From NCBI GenBank assembly GCA_026954325.1, contig JAIXKK010000101.1, positions 62,001 to 126,000 of the forward strand: 64,000 nucleotides of DNA. The letters are read 5' to 3'. The notes beneath the pieces were generated by a model. That model was not told the origin of the DNA. It saw only the letters and a program-made list of their open reading frames with translations, and did not search any database. A program made the position numbers and the translations under genes. Position 1 is the first letter of the stretch, and every line of letters begins with the position of its first letter. Shown here one piece after another: positions 18,735-29,487 of this stretch. Source of the DNA: Bryobacterales bacterium. Its GTDB lineage: Bacteria > Acidobacteriota > Terriglobia > Bryobacterales > Bryobacteraceae.

Positions 18735-18743
18735 CCTTTCAAC

Positions 18744-21056
18744 ATGTGGCAGTGCATCGGGCTGGTGTTCCCTCTGCTTCTGGCTGCGCAGCAGCCGTCC
18801 TCGACTGGCTTTTTCGAAACGCGGGTGCAGCCCGTGCTGCGCGCCAACTGTATCCCGTGCCACTCGGATAAAAACCTCACCAGCGGCCTGTCGCTGGAAA
18901 CTCTCGAATCCATTCAGAAAGGCGGCAACCGCGGACCGGCGGTGAAGACCGGTGATCCGGAAGCGAGCCTCGTCGTGCATGCCATCCGGCAGACAGGCGA
19001 TTTGAAGATGCCTCCCGGCCGCAAGTTGAAGGACTCGCAGATCGCCATCCTCGAACAATGGATCAAAGACGGCCTGCCGATGCCCGAGGCTTTGCGAAAG
19101 TCGAAGCGGCCCGGCGCAAATCACTGGGCATTCCAGGCGCCCAGGCGCGCGCCAATCCCGGCGGTGAAGAATCAGGCCTGGGTCAAGAATCCGATCGACA
19201 ACTTCATTCTTGCCCGGCTGGAAAAGGCGGGACTGGAACCTTCGCCGGAAGCCGATCCCGCCACGCTGCTCCGACGGGTGAGCCTCGATCTGATCGGACT
19301 CCCGCCAACACCCACGGAATTGGATGACTTCCTTTCCGACAAACGCCCCGGGGCCTACGAACGCGCCGTGGACCGTCTGCTCGCCTCGCCGCATTTTGGC
19401 GAACGCTGGGGGCGCGCCTGGCTCGACGTCGCGCGCTATGCCGATTCCGACGGCTACACCATCGACGCTCCTCGCGAGGGCATGTGGCTCTATCGCGATT
19501 GGGTCATCAACGCATACAACAAGGATGAGCCCTTCGACCGGTTCGTCATCGAGCAGATGGCTGGAGACCTGCTCCCCAATCCGGCCCAGGCGCAGTTGAT
19601 CGCCACGGGCTTCCACCGCAACACTCCATCGAACTACGAGGGCGGCATCGATTTCGAACAATACCGCGTGGAGGCGGTGGCCGACCGGGTAATGACTACG
19701 GGCGCGGCTTTCCTGGGGCTCACCGTGGGCTGCGCGCGCTGCCACGACCACAAGTACGACCCCTTCACGCAGCGCGAGTTCTATCAACTCTTCGCCTTCC
19801 TCAACAACGCGGATGAAGTAGACAAGGAAGCGGACCGCAAGGATTTCAACAAGCCGTTTCTCCCCGTCGGTTCGCCCGATGATCTGAAACGCTACCACGC
19901 CTGGGAGGCGCAGCTTCAACTGCTCGAAAATGAACTGAACCAGTACAGGCAATCCATTCCCGGAACAGGCTCCATCCTCGATCCGGGCGTGGTGGAACGC
20001 GAGCGCCACATCAACGATCTGCGCAAGCACATGCCGAAGGTGACGCGCGCGCTGGTGATGAAGGAACTCGACCATCCCCGGCAAGCCTACATTCAACTGG
20101 GCGGTGATTTCACGCGCCGCGGAGCGAATGTGGAGCCCGGCACGCCCGCCGTTCTGCCTCCGCTCGACGTGCGCGGGCGGCGTCCCACGCGCCTCGACCT
20201 GGCGCGCTGGCTGGTGGACCGCCGCAATCCGCTCACCGCGCGCGTGACCGTGAATCGAATGTGGCAGAAGTATTTCGGCAAGGGCATTACCGATACGGAG
20301 AATGACTTCGGAGTAATGGGCGAGCGCCCCACTCATCCTGAGTTGCTCGACTACCTGGCTCTCGAATTCATGGACCGCGGTTGGAGCCGCAAGGCGATGC
20401 ACAAGCTCATCGTCATGTCGGCCACCTACCGCCAGAGTTCCAAGGGACGCGCGGACGCGAAGGCGATCGACCCGGACAACCGGTTGCTGGCCCGGCAGAA
20501 CCGCTTGCGGCTCGATGCCGAACTGGTTCGCGATTCGGCTCTCGTCGCCTGCGGCCTGTTCTCGGAAAAGCTGGGAGGGCCGGCTGTCTACCCGCCGCTG
20601 CCGCCGGGCGCGAACTCCGTCACCCAGGTGAAGCGCGAGTGGAAGACAAGCGAGGGTGCGGACAGGTATCGCCGCGGCGTCTACACATTCTTCCAGCGCT
20701 CGGCGCCGCATCCTTCGCTGGTGCTGTTCGACGCGCCGGACGCCACCACTACCTGCACCCGCCGTATCCGTTCCAACTCGCCGCTTCAGGCGCTGACGCT
20801 GTTGAACGATGAGGCGTACTTCGAGTTTGCCGGAGCGCTGGCGGACCGTCTGTTGAAAGACAAGACTACCGGCGATACACAGAAGCTTAAAGAGGGGTTC
20901 CTTCTGGCGCTCGACCGGGCGCCGCGGGCCGGGGAACAACAGCGGCTGCTCCAATTGCTGGCCGCGCAACGCGACTCCAGGCGCGAGGAAAAGGCGGCCT
21001 GGACCGCCGTATCCCGCGTGCTGCTGAACCTGGACGAATTCATGACCCGGGAGTAG
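18744..21056 (+). CDS. PSCyt1 / DUF1549 / DUF1553 secreted protein
   Basis: A 770-residue exported protein with three recognised parts in order. A signal peptide (about 1-16) is followed by a planctomycete-type cytochrome c domain with a haem site C36-I-P-C39-H40. DUF1549 spans about residues 145-355 (NPIDNFILARL, RVSLDLIGLPPT, RWGRAWLDVARYADSDG), and DUF1553 covers about 480-740 (DLARWLVDRRNPLTARVTVN, RIRSNSPLQALTLLND). The family is expanded in Planctomycetes and Acidobacteria. Its biochemical role is unproven, and the haem suggests electron transfer linked to breakdown of complex organic matter. A DUF1501 gene follows after 5 nt, the standard genomic pairing. Confidence 0.92.
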   Translation: MWQCIGLVFPLLLAAQQPSSTGFFETRVQPVLRANCIPCHSDKNLTSGLSLETLESIQKGGNRGPAVKTGDPEASLVVHAIRQTGDLKMPPGRKLKDSQIAILEQWIKDGLPMPEALRKSKRPGANHWAFQAPRRAPIPAVKNQAWVKNPIDNFILARLEKAGLEPSPEADPATLLRRVSLDLIGLPPTPTELDDFLSDKRPGAYERAVDRLLASPHFGERWGRAWLDVARYADSDGYTIDAPREGMWLYRDWVINAYNKDEPFDRFVIEQMAGDLLPNPAQAQLIATGFHRNTPSNYEGGIDFEQYRVEAVADRVMTTGAAFLGLTVGCARCHDHKYDPFTQREFYQLFAFLNNADEVDKEADRKDFNKPFLPVGSPDDLKRYHAWEAQLQLLENELNQYRQSIPGTGSILDPGVVERERHINDLRKHMPKVTRALVMKELDHPRQAYIQLGGDFTRRGANVEPGTPAVLPPLDVRGRRPTRLDLARWLVDRRNPLTARVTVNRMWQKYFGKGITDTENDFGVMGERPTHPELLDYLALEFMDRGWSRKAMHKLIVMSATYRQSSKGRADAKAIDPDNRLLARQNRLRLDAELVRDSALVACGLFSEKLGGPAVYPPLPPGANSVTQVKREWKTSEGADRYRRGVYTFFQRSAPHPSLVLFDAPDATTTCTRRIRSNSPLQALTLLNDEAYFEFAGALADRLLKDKTTGDTQKLKEGFLLALDRAPRAGEQQRLLQLLAAQRDSRREEKAAWTAVSRVLLNLDEFMTRE

Positions 21057-21061
21057 AAGCG

Positions 21062-22471
<1,410 letters not shown>

Positions 22472-22555
22472 CCAGGCCACACGAACAGGCAACCGCCAGT
22501 GGACTTTGCACCTGTCCGCGACGGCGCCGGGCCGCGCCGTATACAATAGCTACTC

Positions 22556-23380
22556 ATGTTTCGCATCACAACGTTGCTTAGCCTGGGCGCCGTCTGCGCG
22601 GCCGCCGCCGGCCCCGTGAAGATTGTTCTGGTGGCCGGAAAGCCCAGCCACGGCCCCGGTGAACACGAATTCAATGCCGGTGTCCTGCTGCTCGAACAGA
22701 TGCTGAAACAGAACAAGGACATCGAACCCGTGGTGGTGAAAGGCGGCTGGCCGGAGGACGAAACGGCCTTCGATGGGGCGCGCGCGGTCTTCTTCTACAT
22801 GGATGGCGGCGAACGGCATCCATTCCTCACGGACAACCGGCTGGCGAAGATGAAGAAACTGATGGACGCCGGCGTGGGCTTCGGCTGCATGCACTACTGC
22901 GTGGAGATTCCCAGGGACCGTGGCGGCGCCGAGTTCCTCGATTGGCTGGGCGGCTACTACGAACGGCCCTATTCCACGAACCCCATCAACGATGTGGACG
23001 TCACCCAGGCATCGCCGAAACACCCTGTGTCGCGTGGTTGGCGGAGTTTCTCGGGCAAGGATGAATGGTATTACCGCATCCGCTTCCGCGAGCTCGACAA
23101 GCGCGTCACCCCCATCCTGACCACCCGGCTGCCGAAAGAGAACCCCAACACCGAAACCATCGCCTGGGTCACGGCGAGGGCTAATGGAGGGCGCAGTTTC
23201 GGCTTCACCGGCGGCCACTACCAGACCAACTGGGGCATTCCGGAATTCCGCCGCATGGTGGTGAATGCCGTGCTCTGGACAGCGAAAGTGGATATCCCCA
23301 AAGGCGGAGCCCGGGCGGACCTGACTACAGAGGATCTGCGGCAGAATCTCGATCCTAAACCTCCACGAAAGAAGAACTGA
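22556..23380 (+). CDS. ThuA-domain protein, secreted
   Basis: A 274-residue protein with a signal peptide (about 1-18) and a ThuA domain over nearly the whole rest. Typical features are the IVLVAGKPSHGPGEHEF strand-loop near the N-terminus and the flavodoxin/glutamine-amidotransferase-like alternation of strands and helices. ThuA was first linked to trehalose/sugar metabolism and is often found next to secreted oxidoreductases and DUF1501 genes, as here. The active site is unknown. TACAAT lies 8 nt before the ATG with no ribosome-binding site, so the gene may have its own leaderless transcript or be read from the upstream operon. Confidence 0.88.
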   Translation: MFRITTLLSLGAVCAAAAGPVKIVLVAGKPSHGPGEHEFNAGVLLLEQMLKQNKDIEPVVVKGGWPEDETAFDGARAVFFYMDGGERHPFLTDNRLAKMKKLMDAGVGFGCMHYCVEIPRDRGGAEFLDWLGGYYERPYSTNPINDVDVTQASPKHPVSRGWRSFSGKDEWYYRIRFRELDKRVTPILTTRLPKENPNTETIAWVTARANGGRSFGFTGGHYQTNWGIPEFRRMVVNAVLWTAKVDIPKGGARADLTTEDLRQNLDPKPPRKKN

Positions 23381-23384
23381 TCAC

Positions 23385-24635
23385 ATGACGTCCACGTCGA
23401 CTGTCTCCCTCAACCGCGTGCGGTATGCGGCCAGCGCGGTGTTCATGCAAGTGCTGCTCGGGGTCATCTACTCCTGGTCCATCTTTCGCCCCCCGCTTGC
23501 GCAGTTGCACGGGTGGTCGAATGCCGAAACCATCGCCCCCTACCGCTACTCCCTGCTCGCCTTCGCCGCGGGCATGATTGTCGCCGGATTCTGGCAGGAC
23601 CGCAAGGGTCCGCGCCTGGTCGCCGGCGTGGGTGGGTTTCTGCTCGGCTCTGGCTGTCTGCTGGCGGGCTTGTTCGGCGATTCGCTTACCGGTTTGGTGG
23701 TGGCCTACGGAATTGTGGCGGGAGTAGGGGTCGGGTTTGCGTACGTCACGCCCATCGCCACCTGCATCAAATGGTTCCCGGATAAGCGCGGGATGATCGT
23801 CGGGCTTGCGGTGATGGGCTTCGGTGTCGGCCCCCTGGTGTTCGGGCCGTTGATCGAAGCGCTCATCGGAAACGATCCCGCGGCCCTGGCCACCACCATC
23901 CCGCGCACGTTTTACATCCTCGCGGCCATCTTCTTTGTGGGCGTAATCGGGGCCGCGCAACTTTATCGCGTCCCGCCGGCGGGATGGCGGCCGCCGGGGT
24001 GGTCTCCATCCGCTCGCCAGGCGGGCGGGGCGGAACTGATGCCGCGAGTGGTCGTCGGAACGTGGCAGTTCTACGCGCTTTGGGTAGTGTATTTCCTGGG
24101 AACCTCCGTGGGATTGACCGCTATCGGCGAGGCGAGTCCGCTGCTTAAGCAGATGTCCGCAAACTCCGCCATTACAGCCGGCGCCGCCCTGGGCATCATG
24201 AGCATCTTCAACGGCCTGGGCCGCCTCGGTTGGGGCGGCATCTCTGACCGGGTGGGCCGCAAGACGGCGGTCATGGGGATGTGCGCTGTCTCCATCGCCG
24301 CCTGTACCGGCTTTCTGCGAACACCTGACGGATTCACCACGGTTCTGATCGGCTTGTGCCTCGCCGCGTTCAGCTATGGAGGCTACCTGGCGCTGATGCC
24401 TTCCTTCACCGCCGATTACTTCGGCCCGAAAAACGTAGGCGCGAACTACGGTCTCATCTTTTCCGCATGGGGCGTTTGCGGATTCATCGTGCCGGGATAC
24501 TTCGCGGGGATCGTGGACCGGGCGAAGGCAGCGGGACAAGTGGCCGGCGGCTATCAAGAGGTATACCTCACACTGGCCGGACTGGCGCTGGCGGGAGCCG
24601 TTGTGGCCGGTCTGCTAAGGCCTCCGCGCCGCTGA
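23385..24635 (+). CDS. MFS transporter, oxalate/formate antiporter (OFA) type
   Basis: A 416-residue carrier with 12 predicted membrane helices. The N-terminal half shows the OFA-type sequence MQVLLGVIYSWSIFRPPL and the loop DRKGPR between helices 2 and 3. The second half repeats it with SDRVGRKTA. The family exchanges small carboxylates such as oxalate and formate, but many members have other substrates. The start lies 4 nt behind the ThuA gene, so co-transcription is likely, and the substrate may be a product made by the upstream exported proteins. This link is an inference. Confidence 0.9.
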   Translation: MTSTSTVSLNRVRYAASAVFMQVLLGVIYSWSIFRPPLAQLHGWSNAETIAPYRYSLLAFAAGMIVAGFWQDRKGPRLVAGVGGFLLGSGCLLAGLFGDSLTGLVVAYGIVAGVGVGFAYVTPIATCIKWFPDKRGMIVGLAVMGFGVGPLVFGPLIEALIGNDPAALATTIPRTFYILAAIFFVGVIGAAQLYRVPPAGWRPPGWSPSARQAGGAELMPRVVVGTWQFYALWVVYFLGTSVGLTAIGEASPLLKQMSANSAITAGAALGIMSIFNGLGRLGWGGISDRVGRKTAVMGMCAVSIAACTGFLRTPDGFTTVLIGLCLAAFSYGGYLALMPSFTADYFGPKNVGANYGLIFSAWGVCGFIVPGYFAGIVDRAKAAGQVAGGYQEVYLTLAGLALAGAVVAGLLRPPRR

Positions 24636-24640
24636 CAGCC

Positions 24641-24775
24641 CTACTCGCGGAGCAGTGCGATAATCGGATCCGCCCGCGTGGCCCGCCGCGCCGGCAGATA
24701 GCGGGCGAGCAGCGCCGCGCCCACGCCGATGAGTACGTTCGAAACAAGGCGAGTCACCGGAATTGCCGCAGCCAT
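24641..24775 (-). pseudogene. Remnant of an Acidobacteria-type ABC permease (FtsX/MacB C-terminus)
   Basis: The last about 45 residues read like the end of a MacB/FtsX-type permease of the duplicated (ADOP) kind: a final membrane helix and the signature ending ARYLPARRATRADPIIALLRE. A part of the last helix pair seems to be deleted, and nothing of the rest of the protein (normally about 800 residues) is present upstream. From here to 24939 I see no gene, only a short palindrome at 24907-24920. Confidence 0.6.
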
Positions 24776-24906
24776 GCCCAACCCCAATCTGCGCGCCGCG
24801 GCGAACGGAAAGCCCGGGCTGATTTTGAGCAACCGCGGTCCGAACCTATGCCGCTCTTGTGAGCACGTCATCCCGGCCCGCGCCCCGTCTCAAAACGGAC
24901 ACTGGA

Positions 24907-24920
24907 GTCCGCTTGCGGAC
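24907..24920 (-). terminator. Short hairpin after the alpha/beta hydrolase gene
   Basis: A GTCCG/CGGAC stem with a 4-nt loop lies 20 nt after the stop of the minus-strand hydrolase gene. A TTTT run follows about 12 nt further on. It is a weak candidate for the 3' end of the operon that starts at 29395. Confidence 0.25.
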
Positions 24921-24939
24921 GGCAATAGGATATACCCCG

Positions 24940-27060
24940 TCAGCGGCGCGCGAACCGCTCGGCAAGTGCAAGGAACGGCTGCTCCCGCGGCCGCACACCG
25001 ATTTCCACCGTGGCGGGAAGGCCGGCGTACTCCTTCTTGAGCCGGCTCAGCGGCAACTCCTGGCCGAGCGGATTGACCGCATTAAAGACACCCACGCGCC
25101 GCGGCGCAAGCGCGGCGGCAATGGCTGGAAGGTCGAAGTAACGAAGCGCCGAAGGCGTCATCTGATCCACATTGCCTTGCAGGATTCGCTCCGTGACCAC
25201 GGATTCGTAGGAGGAGAGCATCCCTTCCACCAGCAGACTCCGGATGCGCCCATCGAAGAGCGCGGCGAACAGAGCGGCGGTGGCGGCGCCGCCGCGGCCG
25301 ATCACGTAAAGCCGGGCGGAGTCCACATCCGTGCGTCCCGCGAGCAAATCGATGCCGCGCGTCACGTCCCCGGCGCGCATTCCGGGCATTGTCTTGCCCG
25401 TCAGCAGGGCATTCCATGCGCTTTCGTAATCTCCGAAATTGCGTACAAAATAATCGCGCCGGTCAAGCGCCGGTTCCGTCTCGCCGAAGCCGCGCAGGTC
25501 TGGAGCAAGCACAACGTAGCCTTTACCCGCCAGAGCCTCGGCGTCTGACGCGGCTGCTGCCTTTCCTTTGCCGTCCGCCAGCAGAATGGCGGGCTTTCGC
25601 TGAGGACCATCCTCCGGCAGGAACAAAAGCGCCGGCAGAAGTATGCCCGGCTCGCTCTGAAGCGTGAGCTTTTCCACGCGGCAGGCGGGACGCGTGAGGT
25701 GGCCGTAGGAAGTGATTTGCAGGGGGCGGCCCGCGTGGGTCTCATACCCGGTTACCTCGCGGGCCCGCGCGCGAATCGCCTCGGGAGAGAACGTCCGCCC
25801 GGCGCGAAGTCTTCGTGCCGTCTCCAGATTCAGCGTGAACACATCCGTCGCGTCGGGAATCGACGTCTTCACCTGTCCCGTGGGCGCGCATTGCAGTTCC
25901 TCTTCCGAAGCCAGGGTAAGAGGAGCCTCGGGCGAATCATTCTCCTTGCCCTGAAGCCACCGCGTAAACCATCGGTATGCCGCCTCGCGCCGCGGCTTCG
26001 AATATCCATGGCCATCGTCGGCTTCAAACATCGCCACCTGGGACGCCAGTCCAAGACGGCCGAACACTTCCTTTGCTTCGGCGAACGTCGAACGCGCGCC
26101 GCCTATGGGAAAGAAATCGCGGATGGCCGTGAGCATCAGGAACGGCTTGCCCAGGAAGGCGTAGAGAAAGTCCGGATAGTCAAATCCGTCGCGGAGAAAG
26201 AATGGAAACACCTGCTCTCCGTCTTGCGGGCCGATGCTCTCCAGCATGCGCCGCCAGGAAGTGATGTAGCAGGACGGCGCAGCAACCTGAATGCGGTCAT
26301 CGAGCGCCGAGAGGTAAGCGGTGTGCGTCCCCCCGCCCGAGTTGCCTGTGCATCCCACGCGCTTGGGATCCACTTCCGGACGGGAAACCAGGTAATCCAG
26401 CGCGCGGATGCCGTCCCAGATGGTGTATTGCGCCACGTGCGTGCCCATCAGGAGGCTCTGCATTCCGAGGATGCTGTGCTCCACGGTGGAGCCCTGTAGC
26501 TTCGAGCCGTGCCAGTCCTCATCGTAGAATTGAACCCGTTCGCCCTGGCCGATGGGATCCCAGGCAAGGGCTACAAAGCCGCGCCGCGCAAATCCGGCCA
26601 GGCATTGCTGCCATGCCGAATGCGCCTTGGCGCCGCGTTCATGACCCAGCGGAAACAGGATGGCAGGGTACGGGGCTTTGCCGGCTTTCGGCAGATAGAG
26701 GTTCGCCGTTACATAGAAATGCGGCCGGCTTTCAAAGATAATTTTCTCAACAGTGTAGTCGCCGCGGTCGAGCGTTCCGGCGATGCGGGCGTTCAGCGGA
26801 GTTCGCGCGGGGCGGCCTCCCAGATAGCTCCAGATGCGCTCCCGCACCCGCTGCCGGCGCGCCTCGAGATCGCTCATCGTGGAAATATGCGAGATGGTTT
26901 CCTTGCGCTGGTCGAGCATCGCGAAGGCGCGGCTTTTGAGATAAGCGGGCAGCATCCCGTGAACGTCGGGAAAGACAGACGGGTCGGAAAGGAAGTCCCA
27001 CTCCCCAGGCTGCTGCGCCGGTGCAGCCAGGACGAACGCGAACAGCAGCAGGAGCCTCAC
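24940..27060 (-). CDS. Secreted protein with two alpha/beta-hydrolase domains
   Basis: A 706-residue exported protein with a signal peptide of about 16 residues. The first alpha/beta-hydrolase domain (about 90-390) resembles acetyl-xylan esterase/dienelactone hydrolase-type proteins. Its nucleophile elbow CTGNSGGG lies near residue 240 and a likely catalytic His in DDGHGYSK near 355. A second hydrolase-like domain (about 480-690) follows, but its elbow reads VIGRGGAA, without Ser, so it should be inactive. The start overlaps the stop of the preceding gene by 4 nt (ATGA). The operon context with glycoside hydrolases suggests removal of ester substituents from a glycan. Confidence 0.87.
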   Translation of the reverse strand: MRLLLLFAFVLAAPAQQPGEWDFLSDPSVFPDVHGMLPAYLKSRAFAMLDQRKETISHISTMSDLEARRQRVRERIWSYLGGRPARTPLNARIAGTLDRGDYTVEKIIFESRPHFYVTANLYLPKAGKAPYPAILFPLGHERGAKAHSAWQQCLAGFARRGFVALAWDPIGQGERVQFYDEDWHGSKLQGSTVEHSILGMQSLLMGTHVAQYTIWDGIRALDYLVSRPEVDPKRVGCTGNSGGGTHTAYLSALDDRIQVAAPSCYITSWRRMLESIGPQDGEQVFPFFLRDGFDYPDFLYAFLGKPFLMLTAIRDFFPIGGARSTFAEAKEVFGRLGLASQVAMFEADDGHGYSKPRREAAYRWFTRWLQGKENDSPEAPLTLASEEELQCAPTGQVKTSIPDATDVFTLNLETARRLRAGRTFSPEAIRARAREVTGYETHAGRPLQITSYGHLTRPACRVEKLTLQSEPGILLPALLFLPEDGPQRKPAILLADGKGKAAAASDAEALAGKGYVVLAPDLRGFGETEPALDRRDYFVRNFGDYESAWNALLTGKTMPGMRAGDVTRGIDLLAGRTDVDSARLYVIGRGGAATAALFAALFDGRIRSLLVEGMLSSYESVVTERILQGNVDQMTPSALRYFDLPAIAAALAPRRVGVFNAVNPLGQELPLSRLKKEYAGLPATVEIGVRPREQPFLALAERFARR

Positions 27061-27611
27061 TTCACGTTCTCCCGCGGATTCAAGCTTCTCTGGCTGGCCA
27101 CTTCCACCAGCGCTACGATATCACCGAGACTGTCGCGAACCGGGGCGAGCGCGGACACCCAGCCGGGCTTTCGGGTCACCGTGAGGCGCCGGCCCGTCTC
27201 GAGCACCGTCTTCATTTCCGGAATCATGTCCTGGTACAGCGCGCCCCAGGGCCAGAACTGGCTCAACTCATTCGCATTGCGAATCACGATCCGCACCTTG
27301 TCCGGATGGCCGGGAACCGGCATCCAGAGGTTGGCGTCGGCGGGGAACGGAACAAGCCGTGAGAGACGGATGAGCGTTTTCTTGACCGAATGGAAAGCCT
27401 CGGCGTTCACGTCATAGTTGTCGCCCGCCAGAAAGCGGTCCTTGGGATCGGTTCGCAACAGGTAGTCCATTGCGCGCGCGGTCACAATCCGCCGGCAGAC
27501 ATCGCCATCCACCATTACCGATGCCACGCGCGCGGTTTCCTCGAGTTCCCGGGTGAACCGGTCCTCGGCCGCGAGCGCCGCGGCCAGCGCCAGCAGCAGT
27601 GCGTATTTCAT
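27057..27611 (-). CDS. Small exported Cache/DUF3365-like protein
   Basis: A 184-residue protein with a signal peptide (about 1-15). The mature part has an N-terminal helix (ELEETARVASVMVDGDV) and a C-terminal segment GWVSALAPVRDSLGDIVALVEVA that looks like the final strands of a Cache/PAS-like sensor fold. No membrane helix or signalling domain follows, so it is a free periplasmic domain. The start at 27611 has GGAGG 7 nt upstream and overlaps the stop of the DUF4091 gene by ATGA. Its own stop overlaps the hydrolase start in the same way. It might bind a ligand released by the neighbouring enzymes, but the fold call is tentative. Confidence 0.7.
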   Translation of the reverse strand: MKYALLLALAAALAAEDRFTRELEETARVASVMVDGDVCRRIVTARAMDYLLRTDPKDRFLAGDNYDVNAEAFHSVKKTLIRLSRLVPFPADANLWMPVPGHPDKVRIVIRNANELSQFWPWGALYQDMIPEMKTVLETGRRLTVTRKPGWVSALAPVRDSLGDIVALVEVASQRSLNPRENVK

Positions 27612-29395
27612 TGGAGTTCCTCCGCCAGTTGCATGACGAATGCGTGCACGTTCTCCCACGCATCAGGCCTGGTTCCGCGCAGCATCTTTCGCGTGCCCGC
27701 GCTGGCCGCGTCCATCTCCTCGTTTGTCCACTCGATAGGCGGCCGGTCCGCGATGGCGGGCCGCGGATTCCACCAATCTTCCGGTTTTGACCCGTTAAAG
27801 CGCCGCGCCGCCTCCGCTCGCAATTCCGCAACCGGCCGCCGCGTCTGGAAGCTATCGAGCAGAGCCAGATCCTGTACCGCGTTGCGCTGCACCTTGAGGC
27901 GAATACTCGGAATGGGACCCTCGATGCCGAAACGCTCCCCGGAATAGACCAGCGCCGTGCCTCCGCCGTCAAACCGGAACCAGGGATCGGCGCCCGCGCT
28001 CACCGTGAGCCAATGGACATAACCGTCGATCCCCCAAAGCCACGCCTGCAGCGGAAATTCCGTTACCTTTGCCGCGGCTTGCGTCACCGGAGGCGGACCG
28101 GAATAAAACCATACGATATCCCCGCGGCGCTTCATCTCGCGTGCCACCCCCGGATACCAACTCAAGATGCCGTCGCTACAGATCCACATATTCACAATGC
28201 CCGCCAGTTCCTTCGATTGCTGTTCCATTGTCCAACTCGTGTCCGCGCGGAAGACGAACCGGACAGGCGAGTCCTTGGGCACGGCATTCCCGAACATCCC
28301 GCCGTACTCCTTGAAGTAACGGTCGTCCTTGAGGAAGCGCACCTCATCGCCATCCCAGGGAAACCCCATGTAGCGTTTTTTGTGATTGAAAAACAGTTCC
28401 AGGCGGGTGTGGGTCCAGCCTTTCTCGCGGAAGTGGCGTTCCATTTCAGAGACCACGTTCCCGAACTCGGCTTCGTAGCCGGGTTCTCCCCACCACAAAT
28501 AGGAGGCGGGCCATTCGGGGTTGATGGGAAGGTAGGCAAAGGGAATCGGACGCTCCCCCCGGCGGGATCCGCGGAATGCCGACCCGTCGAACAGCGGACC
28601 GTAGTGCCGGTCGTACAAATCCCAACTGGCGATATGTTTGTTGCGCCCCGTCCCCGCAAGCGCCGGCGCGAACTCAGGCCCCACCTTGCCGGCGTGGCCA
28701 TAGCCAAGCTGGTGGAACACGCCGCGGTGTTCGTAGAAAATGCGGTGATAGGCATGAATGAGGCGGAAGAACGCGTCGCTGCGGTAGAAATCCGTGCCGT
28801 TACGAGCGTGCTCCCCCGGGTAGATATCGCCGATCCAGGAAGACCCGTAGGAATTATGGTCAATGACAACCGCATCCTGGTCAGGAATCACGGACGGCAG
28901 TACGCGGACTTTCACCGCCGCTTCGGCGTTACCCTCCGCGGATTCCAGCGCGAACGTCAGCGGATATTCACCGGGCTGTGTACCGGCGGGGACCCATATA
29001 TCGACCCAGTAGGCCTGCACTCGCTGATTCCCGATTCGGTTATCCGGATCGGGAAGGCGAGCGGTGTGGGGTAACTTCACCGGCACAAGCGCATCGGGAT
29101 ACCAGACCTGATCCTTCTCCAGACGGTGATACCACTCGCGAAACACGTCCGCCTGAAGCGGAGAGTGGACGCGGAACGTGTATTCGCCCGGCGAGCGCAG
29201 GCCCACCGCAACCTGAAGCGAGGCATAGCCCGCCCGCGCCACGCGGACCGTTTTGGGAGCGGAATCCGCCGCCGTAACCCGGTCAGCCGCCACGACATCA
29301 CCGTCAGGACCGGCGCGCAAGTACTCGGGCCAGAGGCGGAGTTCCGCCCCCTGCACACAGAGAGAGACATAAAACAGCAGAAACCGGATCTGCAT
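27608..29395 (-). CDS. DUF4091 glycoside hydrolase (GH123-like)
   Basis: An exported protein of 595 residues. After a signal peptide come N-terminal beta-sandwich domains (about 20-165) and a large TIM-barrel-like region (about 170-480). The DUF4091 part near the C-terminus has AWLWGIDGYVHW, GTALVYSGERFG and SIRLKVQRNAVQDLALL. DUF4091 is related to GH123, whose known members remove N-acetylgalactosamine. The pair of acidic residues in PWDGDEVRF may belong to the active site. The ATG at 29395, with GGAGGT 10 nt upstream, is preferred over longer starts because the signal peptide begins there. It is the first gene of a three-gene operon. Confidence 0.85.
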   Translation of the reverse strand: MQIRFLLFYVSLCVQGAELRLWPEYLRAGPDGDVVAADRVTAADSAPKTVRVARAGYASLQVAVGLRSPGEYTFRVHSPLQADVFREWYHRLEKDQVWYPDALVPVKLPHTARLPDPDNRIGNQRVQAYWVDIWVPAGTQPGEYPLTFALESAEGNAEAAVKVRVLPSVIPDQDAVVIDHNSYGSSWIGDIYPGEHARNGTDFYRSDAFFRLIHAYHRIFYEHRGVFHQLGYGHAGKVGPEFAPALAGTGRNKHIASWDLYDRHYGPLFDGSAFRGSRRGERPIPFAYLPINPEWPASYLWWGEPGYEAEFGNVVSEMERHFREKGWTHTRLELFFNHKKRYMGFPWDGDEVRFLKDDRYFKEYGGMFGNAVPKDSPVRFVFRADTSWTMEQQSKELAGIVNMWICSDGILSWYPGVAREMKRRGDIVWFYSGPPPVTQAAAKVTEFPLQAWLWGIDGYVHWLTVSAGADPWFRFDGGGTALVYSGERFGIEGPIPSIRLKVQRNAVQDLALLDSFQTRRPVAELRAEAARRFNGSKPEDWWNPRPAIADRPPIEWTNEEMDAASAGTRKMLRGTRPDAWENVHAFVMQLAEELQ

Positions 29396-29432
29396 TCCGA
29401 CTCGCACCTCCACAAGACAGTCTACGAAAGTG

Positions 29433-29461
29433 TTGACAGGAGAGAGAATTGCCCTTAAGTT
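29433..29461 (+). promoter_or_regulatory. Candidate promoter of the TonB-dependent receptor gene
   Basis: A perfect TTGACA (29433-29438) is followed after 17 nt by TAAGTT (29456-29461), a weak -10 hexamer. This would place the transcript start about 20 nt before the receptor ATG at 29488, leaving room for its AAGGGAG ribosome-binding site. The element lies in the divergent gap shared with the DUF4091 operon. Confidence 0.4.
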
Positions 29462-29487
29462 TAAATACATTGGGGAAGGGAGTTCAA

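Noticed and set aside
18591..20969. Upstream part of a 1047-codon minus-strand open frame that ends in the aquaporin
   Set aside because: It lies antisense to the DUF1549/DUF1553 gene. The composition (Arg, His, Gln, Val rich) is that of a shadow frame caused by the high GC content at third positions. Only the last 254 codons are a real protein.
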